Below, in pieces: positions 18,843-28,071 of a stretch of 64,000 nucleotides of DNA. The position numbers and the translations under genes were made by a program. The stretch is from Methylacidiphilales bacterium (GTDB taxonomy: Bacteria; Verrucomicrobiota; Verrucomicrobiia; Methylacidiphilales; UBA1321). Where the stretch lies: the NCBI GenBank assembly GCA_026225555.1, contig JAMFSY010000114.1:110451-174450 (forward strand), written 5' to 3'. Within the stretch, counting starts at the first letter, position 1. Each line of letters starts with the position of its first letter. The notes under the pieces are model-generated. The model worked only from the letters and a program-made list of their open reading frames with translations, had not been told where the DNA came from and did not search any database.

Positions 18843-20103
18843 GGAAAGAATTGGGATCGCAATGCTGGGCGATTTGCCGCCAGCGGATTTCCCACGTGTG
18901 CCCATTAAGGAAGCACTGATGCATTCGCGCCGCCTGTTCCTGCAGGTCGCTTTGCGATGAGGCAAAAAGCCGGGCCGATTCCGTCTGCAGCGCCTGCTCA
19001 TCGGTGGCTGTCACCAAGCCCGATCCTTCAGGAAAGAGCTCGGCCAACTCGAGTCGATAATCACTGAGCAGAGGCACACTGCACGCCGCGCATTCGAAGA
19101 TGCGGAACGGCAGGCCGCCCAAGATTGATTGAGGATCAATGATTTGGATCTGCCATTTTCCCGTGCAAAAAAGGTGACTCCAGGATGAGGAGGGAACCGA
19201 GGCAGTATCGGCATAAACCCAATCGGCTCCTCGTGGCAAGACGGCGCGCAACTCATCCTCACCCGCATAGGATTCGATGCCATGCCCGCTTAAAATGGCA
19301 ATGGGTCCGGCCTCGGCGATGGCAGCGAGCCCCCGCAGCCGTGCGATCCGTTTACCCAAGCGCCAAATCAGGTGATTCCACAGCGCCCGTAGCAGAGGAG
19401 CTTTGAGCAGGGCGTCAATCGCGAGGCGTTGCTTGCCGCCCAAGAGGGAGTGATAAGTCTGAAAAATGTCATAGGGCCGAATCGGCCAAGCCGCGCCGCG
19501 CATGGCTTCGCGAATATCTTCGAGCAGCCGCCCCAGGGACGCGGGGAACGATTGGGCAACCGCATCGAGTGAGCGCAGCGAGGGAATGGTGCCGACAAAA
19601 ACGGCGCGATCGTTCCAGTCGGAGTTCCACGCCTCTGCGCCAGGACAAAGGCGTTGAGGGTCAGCCGCCAGATGGATCGGAAACGCTTCGCTGCCGGTCA
19701 AGGCTTTCCAGCGGAGACGCCAGTAGCCATCCCAGATTCCGACCCGGACTCCATCACGTTGTTGCCAACGACGCCAGATTTCAGGATGGGCGAGTGTCTT
19801 GGGTGAGCGTTGGAAGTCGTCGAACCAGAGGGAGATTTTATCGACTCCGGTCAGCTCGGGAGAGTTCCAGAGGTCCTCCAGATCGAGGGGTGCATCCATC
19901 AGGAAGCAAACGGTATCGGGCCTTTTTTTCAGTAAATCGAGCCGGAGTTCATCGACGGCCCGATGACGTCCGGAGGCATCGGTAAGAAAAACCATTTCGG
20001 TTTCCCATCCGGCCGCCTTCGCACCGGAACGAAGGCCGCTGGTGAAAAGCGACTCCGTGCCGTGAAAGCTCTCAAGGAAGACGACCCGGCGAGGTTTGGA
20101 CAT
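18802..20103 (-). CDS. CgeB-like glycosyltransferase-type protein
   Basis: FLESFHGTESLFTSGLRSGAKAAG, KISLWFDDFQRSPK, GGLPFRIFECAACSVPLLSDYRLELAELFPEGSGLV. Confidence 0.6.
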   Translation of the reverse strand: MSKPRRVVFLESFHGTESLFTSGLRSGAKAAGWETEMVFLTDASGRHRAVDELRLDLLKKRPDTVCFLMDAPLDLEDLWNSPELTGVDKISLWFDDFQRSPKTLAHPEIWRRWQQRDGVRVGIWDGYWRLRWKALTGSEAFPIHLAADPQRLCPGAEAWNSDWNDRAVFVGTIPSLRSLDAVAQSFPASLGRLLEDIREAMRGAAWPIRPYDIFQTYHSLLGGKQRLAIDALLKAPLLRALWNHLIWRLGKRIARLRGLAAIAEAGPIAILSGHGIESYAGEDELRAVLPRGADWVYADTASVPSSSWSHLFCTGKWQIQIIDPQSILGGLPFRIFECAACSVPLLSDYRLELAELFPEGSGLVTATDEQALQTESARLFASSQSDLQEQAARMHQCFLNGHTWEIRWRQIAQHCDPNSFLKPRSVPMMTLRD

Positions 20104-20129
20104 GGGAGGATCAGGGCAGGCCGCGCGCC

Positions 20130-20531
20130 TTACGCCGCCTGGGCATGAGGGACGGAAGCCAGTTGGTCCGCCTCAATCCAGGTCTTCTTGAGATCCAGAA
20201 GGAGGGGCAGGATGGCGCGAATGCGCTCCGGCTCGCATTTCTCAAACGCGTCCGAGATTTCCCGGGTGAAAAAGAGATAGAGATCGCTCAGGTTGCCGCA
20301 CAATTCGGGGCTGATCTCATGATTGAGGGTGGTATTGAGTTCCGTGAGAATATCGATACAGCGGGAAACGGATAGTGCGGCACGCGCGCGATCGTTTGGC
20401 CTCTCTTGGGCGGAGATCTCCGCCTGCACGGTATCGGCATGGTCGATCAGAGCCTCGTAGAGCATGATCAATCTTTGAGCGGGGGTGGAATTGTTGATCT
20501 TAATTTCCAGATAGCGGAGTCGTTGATCCAT
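20130..20531 (-). CDS. fliS: Flagellar export chaperone FliS
   Basis: LRYLEIKINNSTPAQRLIMLYEALIDHA...RAALSVSRCIDILTELNTTLNHEISPELCGNLSDLYLFFTREI. Confidence 0.9.
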   Translation of the reverse strand: MDQRLRYLEIKINNSTPAQRLIMLYEALIDHADTVQAEISAQERPNDRARAALSVSRCIDILTELNTTLNHEISPELCGNLSDLYLFFTREISDAFEKCEPERIRAILPLLLDLKKTWIEADQLASVPHAQAA

Positions 20532-20540
20532 ATAGTAATC

Positions 20541-21140
20541 CTAGTCGTGCAGGGTTGAGACGAGTTGACGGCAGCTTTCCAAAAAGGCCCTCGATTGCCG
20601 AAGCCAGGGCAGAAGGCGGAGTTCGATCGAATCGGAGATTCCCATGGTGTCGCCTCGATTAAAGGCGGCATGCAGTTCCCACATGACCTTGCCGAGTTCC
20701 GCCAGTTGCCGGTCGATGATGTGAGTGACCTGCGCATCGGTGAGCAGGCCGGAGAGTCGGGGAAGAAAACCGACCTGAAGCTTGATTTCCTCGCAGATCA
20801 ACTGCCATGAAATAGCCACCTCCGCGGGTTCGCCCACGAGCGCTTCGGTGACCAGCGTTTCGCACTCGCCTTCCAGTTGGCGGGCCTTCTGGCACTGCTG
20901 GTTTAGGGCCGCCTCCAGGGCGCTGGCGAGGGGAACCGAAGCGATCCGGCAGATTTCGCAGCGGGAGAAAAGATCGTGGGCCTCTTCGAGGTTGACGACG
21001 GGGATGCCGTCGAACTCACAGGAACCGATGGAAAGATTATCTGCGAGAAGAATTTCCATGATTCGGGCGCAAAATTCGGAGAAATCTTTCGCTTCGGGAA
21101 GACCGCTTTCCACGGGGTGATTGTCGATGAGTATTTTCAT
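20541..21140 (-). CDS. Hypothetical protein in the fliD-fliS interval
   Basis: 199 aa, intact ORF packed between fliS and fliD. Confidence 0.7.
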   Translation of the reverse strand: MKILIDNHPVESGLPEAKDFSEFCARIMEILLADNLSIGSCEFDGIPVVNLEEAHDLFSRCEICRIASVPLASALEAALNQQCQKARQLEGECETLVTEALVGEPAEVAISWQLICEEIKLQVGFLPRLSGLLTDAQVTHIIDRQLAELGKVMWELHAAFNRGDTMGISDSIELRLLPWLRQSRAFLESCRQLVSTLHD

Positions 21141-21148
21141 AGTTTTTC

Positions 21149-22945
21149 TTAAGAACTGCTTAGTGTGTTGCTACCGACCGTGCCCATGCTGCTAGGGGTG
21201 CTGCTGCTACTGCTGCTTGAGGAACTGCTGGAACTGGGCGTTCCGTTGAGCACGCTGCTCATTCCCTGGGAGGTTCCCTCGATGGAATCCAGCGCGGCAA
21301 ATTCCATTTCGAGCTGCGTCTGCTCTGCCGCCATGCGTTCCTGCATCTGGGCAATCTGGGTATTGTTGTAAGTGAGCTGGGATTTGATCTGGGCTTGTTC
21401 GTTGGTGATGATGCCGTTGAGTGAATCGTTGTAGCCCGCGATGACGTTTTGCAGGGTCGTGGTCAGACCCGTTTTGGGATCGTTGAACAGAGCAACCACG
21501 TCGCTGAGATTATTGGAAAGAGCGGCTGTCAGTTTCGCCGAATCAACGTGGGTGATGGTGTTGTCGTTGGCATTCGTCTCGATGCCGAGATCGCTCAACA
21601 TGCGGATAACGGAAGTATTATTGACGGCACCCGAGGTAATCTGGCGAAGTTGGGGGGCAAGAAAGGTCAGGTTCGTATCGCTGGCGAGGCTGCCGTTTTT
21701 CGTGGGATCGGTCGTATTCAGGCTCGTGTAGCCGGCGATGATACTTTGTGTCGAATTATACTGATCGATGAACGCGTTGATCGCGGTCGCGATCGTGGTG
21801 GTGTCGGGCGCCACGGTGACCTGGGTGGTGCCGGTGCCGGTCGCGGTGAAGGTGATGCCAGGTACCCCGAGATCGCTGCTGCTGATAATATTGCTATCGC
21901 TTTGGCGCACCGTGGCGCTGTCTCCCACGGTAAAGAGAGTCGGCCTGCCGACCTGCAACTGGCTGTCGCTGGTCGAGAGGCGTAAGGCGCTGGCAATGTT
22001 GCCGGTGCCGTCGGCCACGGTGATGTTCTGGGGACCCCGTTGTGTGGAAGTGAGGACGAGTTGATCGTTATAGGTGTCGTAAACCGCAGTTACACCGGCC
22101 TTGCTCGCATTGATCTCTCCGATAAGCGAGTTGAGGGAATCGCCGCTCGTGTAGGTGATGGGCACGCCATTGATCGAAAAAGTTCCAGCCGTCAGCGGAG
22201 TGCGTAAGGGGGTCGAAGCAAGATCGGCGGTGGGATCGATGCGACCAATTCCCGTGGTTGAAATGACGCTGCCTGTCCCGTTATTAAAGAGTTGGGCCTG
22301 ATGAAGAAAGTCACTGGTATCGGTGGCCGATCCGAGAATGACGGGCGAGGAGGATTGAAGCGAGATGGCGCCGGTGGTGCTGTTGTAGGAAGCAGTCACC
22401 CCGGCGCCGGAATTGTTGATTTTACCAATAACAGAGGCCGTGGAATTGGGGTTGCCGTCGTCCAGCACATCCGTCGCCGCCAGCGTGATCTGTTTCCCGT
22501 TCAGGGTGAAGGTCTGGCCATCGACGGAAGTCTCGTTAAGGACGGTCCCGACGAGGGCCGTGCCCGCCGGCGGGGCGGTGAGCTTGATGTCGGAAAAGGC
22601 GCCGCCGGCTGAACCGCCCCGAAGGGCGGTAGTGCTGGCGAGTTGGGTGATGTTGAGGCTGAAGGCGCCGACATTGGCCGTGCTGTCCGTGGCGGCGGTG
22701 CCGGTGGCGGTGGCCGAAACGGTCGCAAGCCGGGAGGTAAAAAGGCTATTGGCGTTGAGGCTTTGCAGCGTGGTGCTCAGGCTCCCGAGGCTCGTCCCCA
22801 GTGAGCCGAGATCCGAGCTGTTATTGGTCAGCGTGGTATTGGTCGTCTGGAGGTTTGTGATGGGAATACTGTCTGCCGCGATGATCGATGAGATGATCGA
22901 GGAGACATTTAATCCGCTGAAGGTGCCGCCAATAGTAATACCCAT
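21149..22945 (-). CDS. fliD: Flagellar filament capping protein FliD
   Basis: N-terminal FSGLNVSSIISSIIAADSIPITNLQ, C-terminal helical region; poly-Ser tail. Confidence 0.93.
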   Translation of the reverse strand: MGITIGGTFSGLNVSSIISSIIAADSIPITNLQTTNTTLTNNSSDLGSLGTSLGSLSTTLQSLNANSLFTSRLATVSATATGTAATDSTANVGAFSLNITQLASTTALRGGSAGGAFSDIKLTAPPAGTALVGTVLNETSVDGQTFTLNGKQITLAATDVLDDGNPNSTASVIGKINNSGAGVTASYNSTTGAISLQSSSPVILGSATDTSDFLHQAQLFNNGTGSVISTTGIGRIDPTADLASTPLRTPLTAGTFSINGVPITYTSGDSLNSLIGEINASKAGVTAVYDTYNDQLVLTSTQRGPQNITVADGTGNIASALRLSTSDSQLQVGRPTLFTVGDSATVRQSDSNIISSSDLGVPGITFTATGTGTTQVTVAPDTTTIATAINAFIDQYNSTQSIIAGYTSLNTTDPTKNGSLASDTNLTFLAPQLRQITSGAVNNTSVIRMLSDLGIETNANDNTITHVDSAKLTAALSNNLSDVVALFNDPKTGLTTTLQNVIAGYNDSLNGIITNEQAQIKSQLTYNNTQIAQMQERMAAEQTQLEMEFAALDSIEGTSQGMSSVLNGTPSSSSSSSSSSSSTPSSMGTVGSNTLSSS

Positions 22946-22965
22946 AATACCGTTAGATATTCCAT

Positions 22966-22973
22966 CTATCGGT
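22966..22973 (-). promoter_or_regulatory. Isolated sigma28-like -10 (ACCGATAG) 20 bp upstream of fliD
   Basis: -35 at expected spacing is poor. Confidence 0.25.
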
Positions 22974-23007
22974 ATGAGCGGGCCGTTCCTTGACCCGAAT
23001 CGGAATG

Positions 23008-24423
23008 TTACTTTGAGGGGATTTCCTGCGGCTCGTCGTCGGCATCCGCATCGCTGTCGGTGGCGGACTGGCCCTGATATTCCTTCAACTTGTTGCGCAG
23101 GGTGCGAACGTTGATGCCGATGAGATCGGCGGCTTCATTGCGATTGCCGGAAGTTTTTTTAAGCGCGAGAGAAATCAGTCGTTTCTCCACTTCGGCCAAA
23201 GTGGGAAAACCAGTACCCGAATCGAGGATTGGATCTCCCGCCGAGGAGGTGGAAAAAGGAACGATGTCGCCATAAGTGAGTTCGGTTTCCTGAGTGGAAA
23301 GAATCACCGCCCGTTCGGCATAATTGCGCAATTCGCGCACGTTGCCCGGCCAGGAATAGCGGGCGAGCTGGTCGAGCGCGATGGAGCTGATTTTTGGAAC
23401 CGGCTTGTTATGTTGTTTGGCGAAACGATCGAGAAATTTACCCAGCAGATATTCGACCTCGCCCTTGCGTTCGGATAAGCGCGGCACCCGGATGGGAACG
23501 ACATTAAGCCGGTAGTAGAGATCCTGCCGGAATTGTCCCGCCTTCACCGCCTCGGCCAGATTGCGATTGGTGGTGGCGAGAATCCGGACATCGATGCGGA
23601 TGGTGCGGTTTCCGCCCACTCTTTCGAATTCCTGTTCCTGAAGGACGCGCAGTAATTTCGCCTGAAGCGGAAGCGATATCTCGGTGATTTCATCGAGGAG
23701 GAGCGTGCCGCCGTTGGCCAGTTCGAAGCGCCCTTCGCGCCTCGCGGTCGCGCCGGTGAAGGCGCCTTTCTCATGGCCGAAGAATTCGCTCTCCAGGAGA
23801 TTCTCGGGAACGGCCGCGCAGTTGACTTTGATGTAGGGCTTTTCCCGGCGCAGGCTTTTTTCGTAAAGGGTGCGCGCGATGACTTCCTTGCCGGTGCCGC
23901 TCTCGCCCTCGATCAGGACGGTGGCATCCGTGGGCGCGACTTGCAGCACCAGTTTCAGGACCTGCTGCATTTCGGTACTGCAGAGCAGCAGGGACGACGC
24001 ATCGGACTGTTCCGCAAGCTGACTCTTGAGATAAGTGTTTTGCTTGCGCAGCTCCTTCTGTTCGGAGAGGAGGTTAACGGCGAGCTCCAGCTGGCTGCTG
24101 GTGAAAGGCTTGAGCAGGTAATTCGAGGCGCCGTTCTTCATCGCCTCCACCGCCGATTCAATCGTGCCGAATCCGGTCATGATGATGACTTCGACCGCCT
24201 TGTTGGCCTGCTTGAATTGCTGAAGCAATTCCATGCCGTTGCCATCGGGAAGCTGAAGATCGGTAATGATCAAATCCGCCGGTTCCTTTTGTTGTTCCTC
24301 CCTCGCCTGGCTGCAATTGCTGACGGCCAGGACGGAGAGGCCCATCTTTTGAAAGGCGCTGACCAATAGCCGACGGACGATGGGATCGTCCTCAACAACC
24401 ATGATTTTTTCGAATCGAATCAA
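23008..24423 (-). CDS. NtrC-family sigma54-dependent response regulator (FlrC/FleR-like)
   Basis: [24 protein letters not shown]+ [25 protein letters not shown]-terminal Fis-type [22 protein letters not shown]. Confidence 0.93.
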   Translation of the reverse strand: MIRFEKIMVVEDDPIVRRLLVSAFQKMGLSVLAVSNCSQAREEQQKEPADLIITDLQLPDGNGMELLQQFKQANKAVEVIIMTGFGTIESAVEAMKNGASNYLLKPFTSSQLELAVNLLSEQKELRKQNTYLKSQLAEQSDASSLLLCSTEMQQVLKLVLQVAPTDATVLIEGESGTGKEVIARTLYEKSLRREKPYIKVNCAAVPENLLESEFFGHEKGAFTGATARREGRFELANGGTLLLDEITEISLPLQAKLLRVLQEQEFERVGGNRTIRIDVRILATTNRNLAEAVKAGQFRQDLYYRLNVVPIRVPRLSERKGEVEYLLGKFLDRFAKQHNKPVPKISSIALDQLARYSWPGNVRELRNYAERAVILSTQETELTYGDIVPFSTSSAGDPILDSGTGFPTLAEVEKRLISLALKKTSGNRNEAADLIGINVRTLRNKLKEYQGQSATDSDADADDEPQEIPSK

Positions 24424-24426
24424 GTT

Positions 24427-25656
24427 TTAACGGAGGGTAAGGGGCTGATCGGACGGAGTGGAGAAAGTGGGAGGAAGGAGACGATTCAAGGACAGGTCCA
24501 AGTTCTGGAGAGCTTTTTCGTCGGAGAGAAGGGAGGAGATGTTTGTTTGCGAAGGGGAACTGGCTCCGTTTTCGGGGACATCCGAAAACTTGGTTTGAAA
24601 GGCAACAAGCCTACTATAATGATCGAGCGTTGCCTGCCAAGGTTTACCTTCCGGAGGCAGATCCAATGCCTTCTGAAGAAGGGGCGCCATGACGGTTGTG
24701 TTGCTCTTGTTCAGGGTAAGGAGAAATTCCGCCGTCCGCTTTTGCCAATAGGATTCATCCTGGGGCCAAACCGTGCGGACGGTCCAAACCAGCGCCTGCA
24801 ATTCCTGCTGCGCGCGAATGGGATCATTCTTGAGGAGATAAAGATGATAGAGGCGCAGTCGCGCTTCCGGGGCGAGGGGATGAAACGGATTCTGTTGCAG
24901 GGTTTGTTCGTAAAGACCTTGCGCTTGGTCGGCCTGCTTCAGCTGATAATAACAATCCGCCTGAAGAAACGAGGCCCGCGCCCGGGAGGCCGGGGAAGCG
25001 GTTGGCGCGGCCTTTTGATAGCGATCGAAGAGCTTGGCGGCGCGAGCCCATTGGCCGCCGTTATATTCGTTTTCAGCCAATCCCAGGAGGGTCGCCTCGG
25101 TCAGCCGAGTATATTGTTTGAGGTCCTCCGCGCTCTGCACTTCGCCCTGGTTGACCGTGGAGGAAAGAGTCCGGTAGTAGGCGTCGCGGGCGAGATCGAA
25201 TAGCCCCATCCTGGAATAAAGTGTCCCCGTGCGGTAGGCAACCGCCCCGGCTTCGGGACGTCCGGGAAAAAGTTCCAGCCAGATTTTAAGCCAGGACAGT
25301 GCCTCGGCATCTTCATTCCGGGCCGTCAGGCAATCGGCCAATTCCAGGATGGCCCTGGCCCGCTCAGGTGGAGAGAGATCACGATTCGAGGCAACCTGAC
25401 GAAGATAAGCGATGGCCAGCACCGTATCGTTATGGTCGCGCAGATAATCGGCCCGTTTGAGAAAAGGCGGCAATTCTTCCGGAGCATCAGGTTTCTGCCT
25501 GGGAGATAACGGGTCCAGATTGGCGGGCGCAATGGAATCGGGCGGTGTGGCCAAAGGTTGCGGCATCGCCGGGGCGGCGTTCGTCGAGGCTGCTTCTTCT
25601 CCACTCAGGTGAAGAACGGGCAACAGGCAGACGATAAGGATCAACCAACAACGCAT
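24427..25656 (-). CDS. Exported TPR-repeat protein
   Basis: Signal peptide MRCWLILIVCLLPVLHLSGEEA, then repeated helical TPR-like segments. Confidence 0.7.
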   Translation of the reverse strand: MRCWLILIVCLLPVLHLSGEEAASTNAAPAMPQPLATPPDSIAPANLDPLSPRQKPDAPEELPPFLKRADYLRDHNDTVLAIAYLRQVASNRDLSPPERARAILELADCLTARNEDAEALSWLKIWLELFPGRPEAGAVAYRTGTLYSRMGLFDLARDAYYRTLSSTVNQGEVQSAEDLKQYTRLTEATLLGLAENEYNGGQWARAAKLFDRYQKAAPTASPASRARASFLQADCYYQLKQADQAQGLYEQTLQQNPFHPLAPEARLRLYHLYLLKNDPIRAQQELQALVWTVRTVWPQDESYWQKRTAEFLLTLNKSNTTVMAPLLQKALDLPPEGKPWQATLDHYSRLVAFQTKFSDVPENGASSPSQTNISSLLSDEKALQNLDLSLNRLLPPTFSTPSDQPLTLR

Positions 25657-25662
25657 GGTGGT

Positions 25663-26283
25663 TTACCGTTGGGGTGTCTGGTAAATGGCGGCGGAGCCTC
25701 CAATAACGGGAGGACTGCTTTCACTGGAGTTGAGCAGGGGCGGAAGCCAGTAAGGATCGGCGCCGGAAGAGGTTCCTTTGCCGTTTGATGGGACGACGGC
25801 GGAGGACTGATAACTACCCGCCTGCTTTTTAGCGTCTGCCGCTGCGGTCTGCGGATTGTCTTTGATCCACTGGAGAAAGGGCGATACAGCGACAAGCGCT
25901 GGATTTTCCACGGGCTGCGGCACGGACGCCGGCTTGGGTGGTTGCGGTGTGGGGCTGGACGCGGCGGGTGGCGTGTCCTTCGGAGGCGGGAGCGTCGCGA
26001 GGGGGGCAGTAATCGAGGCCACCATGAGCCTTTTCCCGAGCGGTTTAAGCTGATCGGGCAAAGGAGGCATGGAGGCAAAGTGGGTCCAACCCGGCATGGG
26101 TTGAAATCTTCCGGGAGTCGGTGCGACCGGCGTGGGCGCAGGAAGTAAATCTTGTGGATCATCCTGCGGTAGGCCCGTCAATTCACCGGCGCGCAAAACA
26201 GAGGCGGGAGCCATGAAGAGAAGGGAAAGCCCAACCGTAGCGAGAAGAGTTCTAGAGAGGGAGGTATAGTCAAAGCCGGGCAT
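25663..26283 (-). CDS. Exported Pro-rich hypothetical protein
   Basis: Signal peptide TLLATVGLSLLFMAPASVLRAGE; Pro/Ala-rich body. Confidence 0.6.
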   Translation of the reverse strand: MPGFDYTSLSRTLLATVGLSLLFMAPASVLRAGELTGLPQDDPQDLLPAPTPVAPTPGRFQPMPGWTHFASMPPLPDQLKPLGKRLMVASITAPLATLPPPKDTPPAASSPTPQPPKPASVPQPVENPALVAVSPFLQWIKDNPQTAAADAKKQAGSYQSSAVVPSNGKGTSSGADPYWLPPLLNSSESSPPVIGGSAAIYQTPQR

Positions 26284-26307
26284 AATCTTCCATGGGGGTT
26301 ACTTCCG

Positions 26308-26334
26308 TTATCGGGTTGGTGTTGCGGAGTATTA
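26308..26334 (-). promoter_or_regulatory. Candidate sigma28 promoter of the fliD/fliS operon (TAATACTC-N11-CCCGATAA)
   Basis: Minus-strand reading, 24 nt upstream of ATG at 26283. Confidence 0.45.
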
Positions 26335-26420
26335 GCGAAAATAATGAAGATCCGGGGCTAACCGGCTGAACGAGAGAAGGACCGAAAAGCTCCTCAGTTT
26401 TCCGCCCCCGAAGTCGATGT

Positions 26421-27380
26421 ATGGAGGGAAGTCGCCGTGATGGCTTCTATGCTATGTCCTCCAAAAGTTCCTCCACCCGCCGGCTTAGTAACGGGAAAAG
26501 TATCTTCGATTATCTGGAAGATCCCAAGGCAACTGAGGCGTTGCCTTCCTTAAAGTCGGTCTTGAGCGAGCTGGACGTGCTGACGCAAAAAAACAATGTT
26601 CGCCTGGATGAAGTCACCGGGTTGGTGGAAGCGGACCAGGCCATGTCATTGCGAGTGCTCCGAATGGCCAATTCCGTTTATTATGCTCCGATTGTACCGA
26701 TCATGGATGTGCAGGACGCCATTCTCTATATGGGACTGAGCACCTTTCGAGGGGCGGTTATTTCCGCGCGGTGTATCGAAAAAACCTGCCACATCCAGCA
26801 GAGCACTCTCGATTGGAAAGAATTTTGGATCCATGCCGCCGGCGTTGGGCGCATTTCGATGGATCTAGCCTCCCACCTCAGGGAAGCCAGTCCGGGTGGG
26901 GAATCCATCTACCTCATGGGCCTGTTGCACGACATCGGCAAGGTGGTGCTCGCCCAGTTGATGCCAGCAGAATTCGACCGCATTTATTTTCATGCCGCGC
27001 GGGAAAAGGTGTCTCCCGCGAAACTGGAAATGGAAACGCTGGGCATCGACCACGGGCATTTGGGGGCTTGGTATATGCAGCAACAGGGCCTTTCGATTTC
27101 GTTGTGTGAACCAGTTCGGTTTCATCATTCATCGATCGTGGAGGACAAGCCCCACTTGCGGCCCGCCCTTCTGATCAAGCTGGCCGATCTGTTGGCCCTT
27201 TGGTTCAACCTTGGGCAATCGGGAAATCACATCGATTCAGGAGATCCCTTTCTTTCGAAGGAATGGCAGTGGTATCTCGGGCAATGCGATCTGGCCGATT
27301 CCGATGGACGCCAGCTTCAGGAAACTGTGGCGGGGCAGGTGGAACGCACGGCCGACCTCGTGCATAAGATCATTGTGTAG
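26421..27380 (+). CDS. HDOD-domain signalling protein
   Basis: LPSLKSVLSELDVL, VTGLVEADQAMSLRVLRMANSVYYAP, LLHDIGKVVLAQLMP; start may be internal ATG at 26454. Confidence 0.9.
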   Translation: MEGSRRDGFYAMSSKSSSTRRLSNGKSIFDYLEDPKATEALPSLKSVLSELDVLTQKNNVRLDEVTGLVEADQAMSLRVLRMANSVYYAPIVPIMDVQDAILYMGLSTFRGAVISARCIEKTCHIQQSTLDWKEFWIHAAGVGRISMDLASHLREASPGGESIYLMGLLHDIGKVVLAQLMPAEFDRIYFHAAREKVSPAKLEMETLGIDHGHLGAWYMQQQGLSISLCEPVRFHHSSIVEDKPHLRPALLIKLADLLALWFNLGQSGNHIDSGDPFLSKEWQWYLGQCDLADSDGRQLQETVAGQVERTADLVHKIIV

Positions 27381-27399
27381 AGGGCAGGAAATTTTTTCC

Positions 27400-27426
27400 T
27401 AAAATTTAGAAATAAAATACCGATAG
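27400..27426 (+). promoter_or_regulatory. Sigma28 promoter of flgM (TAAAATTT-N11-ACCGATAG)
   Basis: taaaattt agaaataaaat accgatag; near-consensus with exact N11 spacing. Confidence 0.8.
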
Positions 27427-27440
27427 CAGGACTAAGGCTT

Positions 27441-27734
27441 ATGCAAATCAACGGAATCTCGGCTTCATCTTACGTGACGGGGAACAAAAACAACTCGGCA
27501 GCTTCCCCAAAACCCGCGCTCGACCAGGCGGTCATCGGGTTTTCAGCCGATTCCTTTTCCAAGCTCGTCAAGCAAGCTTCCCAAATGCCTGAAGTCCGGA
27601 GCGAAGTGGTTGATGCCTTCAAGTCCCGCATTCAATCCGGTGCCTACCCGCCTCCTGAAGTCATCGAGGGGCTGACCCATGTCATCGGCGGGCCGCTCGC
27701 CCGCCAGGCGCAGTTGGATTCCGCGCAAGGTTAG
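27441..27734 (+). CDS. flgM: Anti-sigma28 factor FlgM-like
   Basis: 97 aa; C-terminal VVDAFKSRIQSGAYPPPEVIEGLTHVIGGPLA matches FlgM pattern; own sigma28-like promoter. Confidence 0.8.
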   Translation: MQINGISASSYVTGNKNNSAASPKPALDQAVIGFSADSFSKLVKQASQMPEVRSEVVDAFKSRIQSGAYPPPEVIEGLTHVIGGPLARQAQLDSAQG

Positions 27735-27770
27735 CGCGGTTTCTACTTAGATAATTGCGTCAATATTGCC

Positions 27771-27858
27771 GTCATCCTGAGCTTGTCGAAGGATCAGTTC
27801 TGCCGCGCTAAAAAGCAAAAAGGCAACTGAACTGATCCTTCGACAAGCTCAGGATGAC
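27771..27858. repeat. 29-bp perfect inverted repeat, 30-bp loop
   Basis: gtcatcctgagcttgtcgaaggatcagtt (27771-27799) / aactgatccttcgacaagctcaggatgac (27830-27858). Confidence 0.95.
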
Positions 27859-28071
27859 TGACTTTGGAGCGATCATTTAATTGGAAAGCGGAGCGACGCT
27901 TCCGCATCAAGGGCCGGCAGTGATCAAGGTCCCGGATTATTTTTCCAAGGAATTTCCGGTTAGTGGATAAAATTTCCGAAACGGTTGCCACCTTCAAATC
28001 ACTATCTCCATGCAGGAGGCCAAGTTACGGAATAAAACGCCCTATGGCATGTCCCGTGCATTAAGGGTGGC

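Noticed and set aside
21185-21243. CTG-rich plus-strand trinucleotide-like repeat
   Set aside because: Not a structural DNA repeat per se; it encodes the FliD poly-Ser tail with mixed codons
27967-27993. TAAAATTT-N11-GCCACCTT upstream of flgB
   Set aside because: -35 is good but the -10 keeps only GCC
27794-27997. Minus-strand ORF containing SHPELVEGSVQL
   Set aside because: Sequence derives from the inverted repeat; HPELVEG is a spurious translation of that palindrome
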